Below, in pieces: positions 10,271 through 20,819 of a DNA stretch of 64,000 bases. This stretch comes from Sipunculus nudus. Lineage: Eukaryota > Annelida > Sipuncula > Golfingiida > Sipunculidae. The stretch spans positions 57,600,386-57,664,385 of the forward strand of contig CM049322.1 in NCBI GenBank assembly GCA_026874595.1, given 5' to 3'. A program made the translations under genes and the position numbers. Below the pieces are notes generated by a model. That model searched no databases. It worked only from the letters and a program-made list of their open reading frames with translations, and was not told the DNA's origin. Position 1 is the first letter of the stretch. The number at the start of each line of letters is the position of its first letter.

Positions 10271-11389
10271 ATTCACATTTATTAGCACCAATGTTTTTGT
10301 GACCCGATTTGTATGTATTGTGATGTCATGTTATTGTTTAATACACAGTGGTTGCAGGAGATAAGTATATCTGTTTGTAAAATAGAATATTTTGATTTAT
10401 ATTCTAAAAGAAATCCTGAAAGCTGAAAAAAAAATATTGATAAACGGATATAGAAGATTTTCTTTGGATTCAAAGTATGTTTATTTTTGGGGGCTTAAAA
10501 TAATGTTTATATAGATTTTAAAGTTTAGATTAAAATCTTAGCTGATGCTAAGACCTTAATTAATACACTATGTTTTAAAGTTTTCCATATCTTTTTTCAG
10601 CTTCTATCGAAATATGTTATCACACACTATTGTAAATTCAGTTCATTGTTTATTTTCCCTGGTTAATCAATAAAATTACTTAGAAATGTGTCAAATGAGT
10701 AAAACTGCCTAGTAACAACTGACCCGATATACTTTATCCTGCTCACTATAACTAAACAGTATTTTTTTCTTATTTATCTCTCTTAAAAAATGTTTTCTGA
10801 ATGACCCAATTACATTAAACTTCGTGTAAATACGGCAGTCATCGATATAATCAGTGCGTTCGCATATTCATATACTCGTGTCCAATACACGGGCTAAAGA
10901 TCAATGTACTAGTTGATGTTTCGTGTGACGGGTTAATGTCAATTTTAAAGTTCACGAAATAGCGAGTGTCTAACAGAGAATAAAAAAATATAGAAGGAAC
11001 AATTCACTAGGTCATGATAAATGAACCAAGTCAAGATCAAAATAATACTTCATGGACAATGTTCAACTCATTACAAAATAAAAATAATATCATGTTGTTA
11101 TAAAAAAAGTTCATAATTCTACTGGCTAATGTTTAATGTACTGAGTAATGTACAAACTTATTTACTTGTTCATTCTAAGCCTTCCAACTCATAATCACTG
11201 TACAGACTCTTGCCTTATGTTCGAGCTCCTTTCGAGTCCATTTGCCTATCCTCATTAAAATATTAGACGGTCTCTTTACTGAATGAGGTTCATTTTTTAA
11301 GCATTTTCATGCTTCATATACCTATATTTACACACACACACAAAATGATAATGTTTTCTGCCGAGTCATCAGGTCAATATTTTGGAATT
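10271..11389. other. No gene seen; weak traces of the 19-bp repeat
   Basis: AT-rich. Scattered GATCAATGTACTAG, TCATGATAAATG and AATGTACTGAG strings between about 10900 and 11170 look like very degenerate copies of the 19-bp minisatellite found at 19066 and 30766. Otherwise nothing is recognised. Confidence 0.4.
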
Positions 11390-11810
11390 CTAAAGATAAA
11401 GTGATAAAATAATAGAAAACAAATATAAATGAAATACTGAAAGTTAAAAAATTAGGGAAAAATGTATAATAAGTAGAAATAAAATACAAGAGGCGCCACC
11501 AGTAATATTGAACTGTTCATGACTAGTCATGATCAATATTAAGAGCAAGATTCATGGCAATCGATAATTTAATTTTATAGATAAAGGACACTGTATCAAA
11601 TGTTAAATTATTCTGGACAGGGGTGAATATATGGATTTCATATGTCCTGGTATATTTCATATTTACTTCCGTGGATTTCAGGTAAAGGAATTCAAGGTTC
11701 CACATTTACGGGGTGTGAGCTTCTAACAGACGAAAGGACGGTCAGACGGATTAACGGACAACGGACAAAGAGTGATCGCTATGGCTGAGATGACTTCCAG
11801 TCAATATGAA
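11390..11810 (+). repeat. R3-type element, single unit with terminal hairpin module
   Basis: Contains AGGCGCCACCAGTA at about 11492, then CATGATCAATAT and CATGGCAATC as in the R3 array units. It ends in ACGGACAACGGAC, ATCGCTATGGCTGAG and a degenerate hairpin (11781-11806). The same end module closes the arrays at 14520-14575 and 22800-22860. It gives one-unit evidence for the layout of the family: body, GGAC-rich stretch, then hairpin. Confidence 0.6.
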
Positions 11811-12109
11811 AAACATGGGGTTCAACCCAAGAGGATTAATCACAAAACCTAATACAAGGTCCCCATTTCCGGAAAAAGGGTGGGGTTGGGGTAGGGTTTG
11901 GGTGGGTTTGGATTTTTCCAGGACTCAAAATTGGTGTGTTACGATTTAAACAAAGTTGCGGCTCAAAAGGGGGTACGGACCCACAAGACTCCCTTTGGGT
12001 CCATTCGCCGCTATACAAATAGGGTATGCACATTTCCTGTTTCTTTCTTCAGGAACAGTTTCCTTACCTTAAAACGTACATTTAATTAATCTTTCATGTC
12101 TCATTCATA

Positions 12110-12445
12110 TCAACCTATTCTTTAAACGTCCAACAATAGTAACTTACAAGTCAAAGATCATTAAAATTCTGAGGTCCCTACGTCCCTTTCCGTTGCGCAA
12201 ATGAAGAAAGAAATCGTACTGACCAGGTCTTCATTGTCGACATACTAGTGTATGAATTATTTGCGCCACACAAGAGATGTTAAAAAATATTTACACATAT
12301 CTTATTGAGACAGTAAACCAATGACTGAAATTCTATATTTTCTTTTAAATTGTTTATTAAGAAAAATGACCTAACATTCCTCCTCTCAGTTAATTTATCT
12401 CCCCCAACTCCGGTAAAAATCCGGTATACCGGGTTGATCAGCTAG
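12110..12445 (+). mobile_element. Candidate non-autonomous Helitron, copy A
   Basis: Starts TCAACC after an A (12109) and ends CTAG (12442-12445) before a T (12446). This matches the Helitron rule of 5'-TC, CTRR-3' and insertion between A and T. A perfect palindrome CCGGTATACCGG (12421-12432) lies 9 nt upstream of CTAG, in the position of the Helitron 3' hairpin. At 336 bp it has no coding capacity. A second copy at 19870-20212 keeps the palindrome, spacing and CTAG but starts TT after C. Against a simple reading, homology between the two loci continues past CTAG for 3 kb. Confidence 0.55.
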
Positions 12446-12480
<35 letters not shown>

Positions 12481-12481
12481 T
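12446..12481. repeat. (TA)n(TG)n microsatellite
   Basis: TATATATATATATATGTGTG-type tract directly after the Helitron-like terminus. The same arrangement occurs at 20213-20266. Confidence 0.9.
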
Positions 12482-12989
12482 TGTTTATGAAAGGAACCCC
12501 TTGCCAGGCCTAACAAGCTTCCTGTTAGGGTTACATATATAACCACAGTTGGACCATTGTTGTAAGTTTTGGCTGAGGGCGTGACTAGATATTGCGGTTG
12601 ATAGCATCAACACAAAGCCATGGTTATAAAGGAGAATCGTTGCCAAAATACTCCAGGAAGTTATAGTGTCATGTAATAGATTGCTTTAAAAAAAATCACC
12701 CTGCATTGCTTTCAGTGTAATAACTGGACATTTCATGCTACGACCAAATATAAATCCCATCAACAAAAAGGGGACTGTGGGTCACGGATCTCAGCTGAAA
12801 ATGATTATGAGAATATTTTTTATAACGTCGATACCAAATCCCAATAGGAGTTTTGACCAGTCCAATCCCTGATCTGGATCTGCCCATCCCAAATCCTGCT
12901 TCAGACTATGATTTGACAAATTGCCGAATACCACCTTCTACCCTGTTACGATAACTTCTTGACCCTGTTTGACCTCATGATCATAAATA

Positions 12990-14520
12990 CAATTTCAATT
13001 TTTTTTTTTGGGGGGGGAGGGGTTATTTCTAAGCCCCATAGCTCTGAGGGTATGGGTAACAGAGACCTAATTTCAGGTTTCGCATGAGACTTTTCATGGA
13101 TCTTCCTGGATGTCAGCTTAGAACATTCTAGAACCAGTTATTAGAAGTTGTGCCCTGTTAACAGATGAACGCATCTTAAGAGGTCTAAAAAATTAAGAAA
13201 AAAAGTCGTAAAAATAAAAAAAAATAGGTGGCGCCACCAGACTGCAGAAACTGATGAAACATTCCATGATCAATATTCATGCAAAGAATCATGGTGATCA
13301 GTATAATAGTTGTTCAGATACTTGAGCTTTTTTCCATAATTTTTCCATAATTCTGGGGGGTACTTTGGAGCCCTTTAGCTCAGAGTTTATGGGTAACAAA
13401 GACCTAATTTCAGGTTTCGACGGAGACTTTAATGGGTCTCCCTGCATGTCAAGAGAGAAGATTTTAGGTCCAGCCTTTACAATTTTTGTCCTGTTAACAA
13501 ATGGCCGCATCTTAAGAGGTCTTAAAAATAGAGAAAACAATTCGTAAAAATCGAAAAAAATTCAGGTGGCGCCACTAGTCTGCAGAAACTGATGACACAT
13601 TCCATGATCAATATCCATGCAAATTATCATGGTGACCAGTGCAATTGTTTGGACAGATACTGGAGCTTTTGTATCAAATTATCCTTTATTCTGGTAGGGT
13701 ACTTCGGGGCCACACAGCTCAGAGTTTATAGGTAACAGAGACCTTATTTAAGTTTCCAGGGAGACTTCCCTGCTTGTCAAGAGAGAGGATTCTATGTCCA
13801 GCCTTTACACTTTTGCCCTGTTAACAAATGGCCTCATCATAAAAGGTCTCAAAAATAGACAAAAATAGAGAAAAAAATCGTAAAAATTTAAAAATACAGG
13901 TGGCGCTACCGGTCTACAGAAACTGATGTAAAATTTTATGCAACGAATCGTGGTTATCAATGCATTAGGTTTCAGATACTTGAGCTTTTGTATCAAATTT
14001 TCCATAATATGTGGGGTAGTTCGGAGCCCACTATAGCTCAAAGAATATTGGTAACAGAGACCTAATTTTAGGGTTCCAAGCAGACTTTTCATGGGTCTCC
14101 CTGCATGTCAAGACAGAAGATTCTAGGTCCAGTTGTTACGATTTGTGCCTGTTAACAAATGACCGCATCTTTTAACGTCTCAAAAATAGCGATAAAAAAC
14201 CGTTAAAAAAGAAAATCTACAGGTAGCGCCACCAGTTTGCAGAATCTGATGAAACACTCCATGATCAATATCCGTGCAAAGAATCATGGTGATCAAGCAT
14301 TAGTTGTTCAGATACTTGAGCTTTTGTATCAAATTTTCCTTTATTCTTGGGGGCACCTCGGAGCAACATAGCTCAAAGAATATGGGTAACAGAGACCTTA
14401 TTCCATGTTTTCATGGAGATTTTTCATGGACCTCTCTGGATATCAAGTTAGAAGATTCCAGGTCCAGCAGGTACGATTTGTGCCCTGTTAAGGGAGAGAA
14501 GGCCGGATTGCTGGATCGCC
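12990..14520 (+). repeat. R3 tandem array, copy A (about five units of 320-340 bp)
   Basis: Anchored on the string GGTAACAGAGACCTAATTT, units recur at about 13048, 13390, 13729, 14048 and 14372, giving spacings of about 320-340 bp. Each unit then has CATGTCAAGA and GTCCAG, CCTGTTAACAAATG, an A-rich stretch, a GGTGGCGCCACC-type palindrome, CTGCAGAAACTGATG, CATGATCAATATCCATGC, and TTGAGCTTTTGTATCAAAT. No frame stays open through a unit, so the repeat is non-coding. Confidence 0.88.
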
Positions 14521-14575
14521 AGACGTAGGACGTATCGCTATAGCTCAGATGACTTAGAGTCAGCTGAGCTAAAAA
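14521..14575. repeat. Terminal hairpin module of the R3/R1 family
   Basis: Arms AGCTCAG (14542-14548) and CTGAGCT (14564-14570), with inner arms TGACT (14550-14554) and AGTCA (14558-14562), give an almost continuous 13-bp stem with a 3-nt loop. It is followed by AAAAAGG and preceded by ATCGCTAT. Related hairpins stand at 11781-11806, 15880-15908, 22831-22859 and, inverted, 47808-47834. Confidence 0.8.
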
Positions 14576-15190
14576 GGGGTTTTACTTAATTGACAGGCCA
14601 TTTATAAAATTAAGTTGGAAACCAATATGTTAATCCCATCTTGAGTTATTATTCGGAACAAAATTGTGGACAAATGGCCCCTGTGACCTCGACCTTTGAC
14701 TTTGAGAACCCTAAAACAATCAGGGTCATCTCCTATTTGCAGGTCATCTATATTCATTTTTACCATAAACATATATCTTTTAAATTTGCAAAACAATAAA
14801 TATCTAAAAAAATACTTGATTCTGATTTCCCAATTTTAAATTGTGCCTTTATTTATCCATAATTTGCTTTATATTTTATAAATTTATTTATACTGATTGA
14901 TCTAATTTTATTTTAATTTGTTAAAATTACTTGAAAGAAAATTTTTTTAATGCTACGTTAATCCAACATGGCATCATCCTAATTACTCCTTGAATTCCTT
15001 TTCAAGTAGAGTTTTGTATATTGGAGAGGAAACAGCATTACAATTATCGAAATCAGTGCAAACAATAACAATAACTCTACACATTTCACATCAGGAGAAC
15101 TCCCCAGTGACTTCAACAAATCAGGAACCCTGGCATAGCTCACTTCCAGTGACAAGGAGTGAGCTGCCTGCATCTGGACAAACCAAGTAA
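14576..15190 (+). repeat. R1 repeat module, copy A
   Basis: Landmarks are ATTGACAGGCCAT, GACCTCGACCTTTGACTTTG, CAATTTTAAATTGTGCCTTT, ATCCAACATGGCATC, and CAGGAACCCTGGCATAG...CTTCCAGTGACAAGGAGTG. It also occurs at 22866-23470 (same strand) and 55310-55800 (reverse strand). No coding frame is conserved among the three copies. Confidence 0.85.
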
Positions 15191-15229
15191 CTAAAATAGA
15201 CCCTTATGAAAAAAATTCAATAACTCAAG

Positions 15230-15912
15230 CTTTTATTTTCAAATTCCAGATTTAAACAAATGAAATACGTTTTCATACTGTAAAAATTAAATTAACAGTA
15301 TTCAAAGGAAAAAAAGTGCTATGGTTAAAGAAGGACAAAAGTGAAGGTACTGATTTTATTTTTATGCTAATAACTTATATAATTTACAAAATTCAGATCT
15401 AATTTCGGGTATACAATTGAATCTTAATAAAACAAAGTTAATACTTGAAAAAAAAGGGTCCAGCTTAAAAAATTTCATGTTGAGCGAGTAAATTTTTTTC
15501 ATGATTTTTTACTAAGTGCATTATGTTCAGGCCCATAACTTCAAGAAAGTACGTTTCTACGGACTTAATTTCTGGTATGTATATAGGAAAGATTTAGGAG
15601 AATATTTCTACTAAATATTAAGAAAAACAGATCGGTTATTTTGATATTAGGCAGTTCTGAAGAGCGATTATAGGTTAAAATTGAAATTTGAGGTTTTTCC
15701 ATAATTTCTCAAAGGAACGAAGTCGCAGTGATCCAATTTTCGGCCTGGTAGGAGACATTGTCAAGACATTGTCTTGGGGACATCCAACCGTATGCCAAAT
15801 TTTGGATTCTTAGGTCTAACGGTTTCAAAACGTGCGAGTCTAACGGACGGACGGACGACGGACAATGGACCACGACTATAGTTTAGATGACTTATAGTCA
15901 GTTGAGCTAAAA
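15230..15912 (+). repeat. R2 repeat, copy A
   Basis: Contains a TAATTTCGGGTATACAATTGA string, GTGCATTATGTTCAGGC, a TTAGGCAGTTCTGAAG string, TTTCTCAAAGGAACGAAGTC, TATGCCAAATTT, GGTTTCAAAACGTGC, and then GGACGGACGGACGACGGAC and the terminal hairpin at 15880-15908. The same ordered landmarks occur at 26390-28150 (tandem) and inverted at 47807-48570. It is a dispersed non-autonomous element with a defined hairpin end. Confidence 0.82.
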
Positions 15913-15915
15913 ATG

Positions 15916-17689
15916 CATGCCGCCGTGCAGGTTCATATGAAATCTCTCAACAGGCATTCTGCATACCGTACATAAGGAATCTTACACGTTACTACTGACA
16001 TAACTGACTGAAATGAGCCCTCGAAGCCCAGGCAAAGCTGTGAGATCCTGAATGAAACAATGTTTTGTATTATATTTGAACATCTGGCAGTCCATGCTAC
16101 GTCTTCACGTGTAAGGGGAGAAAATGAATGTTTATTCATAAAACATGAAGAAGAATTTGTAATGAAATAACCAGTCATACTTTTGTGCTTTAAATGGAGA
16201 ATCAGTTAAATGCATGAGAAATGCAGATTTACCTGCAAATATTAAGTTCATTGTTTCTTAGAATCCCACTTATAAATATTATCATGCACAACACATCCTT
16301 AAAAATATTAAGGCAGAACCTGATACCCACCAATACCATTTGTCAGGAAATTCAAAAATAATGTGACCACGTCAGGTTTAAATTTTAGCTTTACTGAAAT
16401 TATGAAATGTCCATTCACTTATTTTTAACCATGGGCCATATAGTATATTTCATGCTTGACTGTATCAGATGTCAAGAATGTCGTCAGAAAGTGCGTTTTG
16501 CATCTTTCCCTTACGTAACAAACAAGATGTGGCCACATTTATTGATTATTGTAAGATGATGTTAACAAACTGTTGAATGAATATGATAATAACTGTATAT
16601 ACTCAGCAAGAAAAAAATATGATTTTATTGATACGTGCGTTTGAAAGGTGTCACTCGTCCACCAACAGGTGGCGTTGACAAGAGGGTTTCTAAGTCTATG
16701 GTAAACAGCGTACTCCAACGGACATATCTCGAGCGTGCCAAAGTCGGGTTTTTGGGTCCTCCCTAGTGGGGATGGGGGTTTCGAGGAGCTTAGATCATTT
16801 TCTTTCTTGTTACAACAAAGCACAGCACTATTAAAACAACGAACAACAATCGTAGCGTTTATGCTGTACGTTGATTTAGTGACAACTTTCAGGGAACAGC
16901 ACGTACACGTCGACTAACGTAATTGTCCTCACGACTCGCACTCCATATATGGCCATATCGTCACCCGCTACGTCCCTATGTAAAAATAATATACAATAGA
17001 CCGCCCCATAAAACACTAGAGCGCATTGGGGTTATTAACGCATGGATCGCCCCGTAAAATTTAGTTAATTGTTCCTTTGATCATTACCGAACTATCTTTA
17101 AAATTCATCAAGCTCCGTTGAGGACGTTTAGTGTTATCGTGCTAACAGACAAATAGATATACAGATCAACAGACAAACATACGCTGCCAGAAACAAATAC
17201 ACAAATATTTCATTTGACCTTTTGTAAGAAGCTGAAGTGGGTCAGCTGAACATCATTGTGAATTGTAATGCCCAAATATACATTGTCCTCAGTTTATAAT
17301 TTTGAATAAATATAATATAGGTATTTGGTATAATTTGAAGAATTTGCTCTGTTAAAAGTTCAGAACAAATAACTCACTGTTTTCCTTGATTGGTGAAAAA
17401 ATCATTTGGGATTCTGAATACTGGACGGACAGGCCCACGTGACCGGACTTTTCTTTTGAACCCCAATCAGTTGATAGGGCTCCGGGAGCTGCTGTACAAC
17501 TGATTAGGCTCTGTCAGATAAGTGATTAGTGTTTTGCAGAACAATACCGGATATTCATAAAAGGCTAAGTATATTAATTGTTTGATGATCATATGACTGA
17601 TTATAAATCATATAAACATGAAGTGAGATCAAAATTTGAGTGTAAAAACAGTGTCAAACTTAAGTTTAGAAAAAAATAGTGTCAATTTT
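15916..17689. other. No gene seen
   Basis: Mostly non-repetitive by eye. Short ORFs at about 15933-16178 and 16539-16917 lack any recognisable motif and overlap on opposite strands. I do not call them. Confidence 0.5.
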
Positions 17690-19065
17690 GAAATAATAAC
17701 ATCCTCGCAAACAAGATTGAATTACCAAATATTAAAGATTAAGAGGGTTCAAAACATACACAACTGCATTCCATATTTTCATCTAGAAGGATTTGCTAAG
17801 TATATTTCAGAAACGTAACATGATCCTTAATATAATGCTTAAATATATCAAAGATATGATTTTTTTCGAAAAATTTCAAGAAACAAAATGTCGTACATAG
17901 TTTGAATTAAAAAAAGACGTGGACTTTTAGACGTCAGGGGATATTGTCCCGTGCTAATCAACACTACAAATACTGTATTTTCTATGATAATGGGTCGAAC
18001 AAGAAAGCTGCGTGTTACATGAAACAACAATTTTAACTCCGAATAAGGCTGGACATCACAGTCGTATGACTATAATTAAAACTACAGGGATGCCACGTAC
18101 GTCAAGTTTACTTGGCTTTACTAATTTACTTTTATTAATGCAGTATTATGCCATGCACAGCTACTAAAATATTACAAAGATAAGAACGGGTATTCAGTGT
18201 ACATGCCATCTGGGAAACTTTCCCCTACATTCAGACTGATTGCGCTGAAATGATTTCTCTAAACGTGTAAATTAAAGTCAGATTTCCCAGGCCTACTCCA
18301 AGGCATAGAAACACGCCTTGAACAAAAGTGAAAAAAACTTTTTGTATGTGTTCCATGAGAGACAAATATAACTGAGTCTATTGGTACCCTAGATTTAGTA
18401 GATTACTAATTTTAGAATCTGTATTCCAAATCTTGGTGAACCATTTGACCCGTTCTGCTTTTGTCTTGATGTTACTTTTTGTTCGTAATTTTGTGAGTGT
18501 TTATTGTAGGAAATACGTATGTAATGGGCAGAGAGAGAAAGTGGGAAAAGAGGTTGATTACTTTAACTAAACATGTGTACAGGGTGAGTGTTTTGTGCCA
18601 TGTTTACTAAGGCTAGATAATGTAATAATATTATTGAGTTTATAAATGTTTTTATTTGTTTCACACCTTGAACAGTCTGTTATGAGTAACAGAGCAATCT
18701 GACTTATTCCTTATGCGCGGCTCTATCAGAAGTCATGGCTTATCGCAGCTACAAAGAGTTACAAACAGTGACAGTGCCAAAATTGTTGGTTAAATCTACA
18801 GGACGCTGAATAATTCTAACATAGATCAACATCAAACCACAGTAACAAGCAATACTGTTACAAGAATAACTAGGAACCTCCCAGCATACATTCTGATATG
18901 GATGGCATCAACAGAAATCCATATTAATAAACACACATTGTTTCGGGCAGTGGTTTAATAACCATGACAAGACTAACAGAGCATGACGCTCTTCTGACTT
19001 TAACACATCACTGTGTCCATAACATTTGGCCCCTCACTCGTCTGTTCAGTTTGCTCAGCATGATC
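17690..19065 (+). repeat. Segmental duplication block S3, copy A
   Basis: Collinear with 29235-30765. Landmarks are AACAAGATTGAATTACC, AATTTCAAGAAACAAAATGTC, GGGGATATTGT, GTGCCACGTACGTCAAGTTT, a CATTCAGACTGATTG string, CCCTAGATTTAGTAG, GTTATGAGTAACAGAGCAA, and an ATTTGGCCCCTC string near 19025, after which both copies enter the 19-bp minisatellite. The first 200 bp also match 23525-23735. Confidence 0.85.
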
Positions 19066-19870
19066 CATATTAAAATTCATGATCAATGTACCTATTCATG
19101 ATCAATATACTAGCTCATGATCTATGTAATTATTCATGATCAGTGCACTAATATATGATCAATATACGAGCTCATGATCAATGTACGAAATAATTAAAAT
19201 GTACTAACATATGATCAATGTACTAGCTCTAGATCAATGTACTAACTCATGATCAATGTGCTAATGTATGATTAATGTTGTAGTTCATGGCCAATGTACT
19301 AGCTTATGATCAATGTACTAGCTCATGATAAATATATTTATTCATGATAATTTTGCTAGCTCATATTCAATGTGCTAGCTCATGACCAATGTAATAATTC
19401 ATGATAAATATACTAACACGTGATCAATATACGAATTCATGATCATTGTAATAGCTCATGTTCAATGTGGTAGCTCATGACCAATGTAATAGAACTTGGT
19501 CAATGTAATAACTCATGATCAAAATACTTTCTAATCGTCAATGAACTAGCTTATGATAAATGTAATAGCTCATGATCAATGCACTAGCCTATGATGAATT
19601 TACTTGATTATGACCAATGTACTACCTTGTGATCAGTGCATTAGACCATGATCAGTGTTTTTGCGTGTGATCAAAGTCATGTAACCTAAGGATCAATATT
19701 AATTTTTTTGTACTAGCTCAAGATCAATGTTTAAGCTATTGGTCAACGTAATAGATCTTGATCAATGTACTAACCCATGAACAATGTACTAGCTCATCAT
19801 CAATATACTAATTCCTGATCAAATTTCTTCATAACGATCAATGTACTAGCTCATGATTATTGTAATAGCT
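19066..19870. repeat. 19-bp minisatellite, S3 copy A
   Basis: About 42 degenerate units of GTACTAGCTCATGATCAAT. Each unit is centred on the palindrome TCATGA/TGATCA. There are no unique spacers. The array is cut off at 19870 by the Helitron-like start of block S2. Confidence 0.93.
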
Positions 19871-20212
19871 TAACCTATTCTTTAAACGTCCAACAATAGT
19901 AACTTGCAAGTCAACGATCATTAAAAATCTGAGGGCCCTGCGTCCCATTTCATTGCGCAAATGAAGAAAAATATCGTACTGACCAGGTCTTCATGGTCAA
20001 CATACTCGTGTATGAATTATTTGCGACGAGCACCGCGCCACAGATGAGATGTTAAAAATATTTGTACATATCTTATTGAGACAGTGACCCACTGAAATTC
20101 TATATTTTCTTTTAATTTGTTTATTAAGAAAAATGACCTTACGTTCCTCCTCTCAGTTAATTTATCACCCCCAACTCCGGTAAAAGTCCGGTATACCGGG
20201 TTTATCAGCTAG
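19870..20212 (+). mobile_element. Candidate non-autonomous Helitron, copy B
   Basis: Related to 12110-12445. It has CCGGTATACCGG at 20188-20199, then 9 nt, then CTAG at 20209-20212 before TATATA. The 5' end reads TTAACC after C, so the canonical A|TC start is lost or the boundary differs. It inserted at, or recombined into, the right edge of the 19-bp array. Confidence 0.5.
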
Positions 20213-20226
20213 TATATATATAAATT

Positions 20227-20266
<40 letters not shown>
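20213..20266. repeat. (TA)n(TG)n microsatellite
   Basis: TA-rich then (TG)n, in the same position as in copy A. Confidence 0.9.
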
Positions 20267-20819
20267 AAAGGAACCCCTTGCCAGGCTTAACAAGCTTCCT
20301 GGTAGGGATAAATAATTAACCACAGTTGGACCATTGTTGTAAGTTTTGGCTGAGGGCGTGACTAGATATTGCGGTTGATAGCATCAACACAAAACCATGG
20401 TTATAAAGGAGAATTGCTGCCAAACTACCCCAGGAATATATAGTGTCATGTGATAGATTGCTTTAATAAATCACTCTGCATTGCTTTAGGTGTAATAACT
20501 GGACATTTCATGCTACGACCAAATACAAATCCCATCAACAAAAAAGGGGAGTGTGGGTCGTGGATCTCAGTTGAAAATGATTTAATAACGTCGAGACCAA
20601 ATCCCAACAGGAGTTTTGACCAGTCCAATCCCTGATCTGGATCTGGTCCAGCCCGAATCCTGCTTCAGACTATGATTTGTCAAAATGGTGAATACCACCT
20701 TTTACCCTGTTACAATACCCTCTTGACCCTGTTTGACCTCATGATCATAAAAAGTGACCCAGGGGTCATTACGCTCAGCTGACGAGGAAAACATTCACAA
20801 AAGGAATTTTTAATGCCAA

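Larger units (their letters stand above)
12110..15228 (+). repeat. Segmental duplication block S2, copy A
   Basis: Collinear with 19872-23515: Helitron-like segment, (TA)(TG) microsatellite, an AAGGAACCCCTTGCCAGGC section, an R3 tandem array, a terminal hairpin, and the R1 module ending near CTTATGAAAAAAATTCAATA. The right edges diverge after ATTCAATAACTC. Copy B has one more R3 unit. No ORF is conserved between the copies. Confidence 0.88.

Noticed and set aside
12793-12800. Splice sites, promoters and TATA boxes scattered in AT-rich DNA
   Set aside because: Such short motifs occur everywhere at this composition. Without a supported gene they carry no weight.
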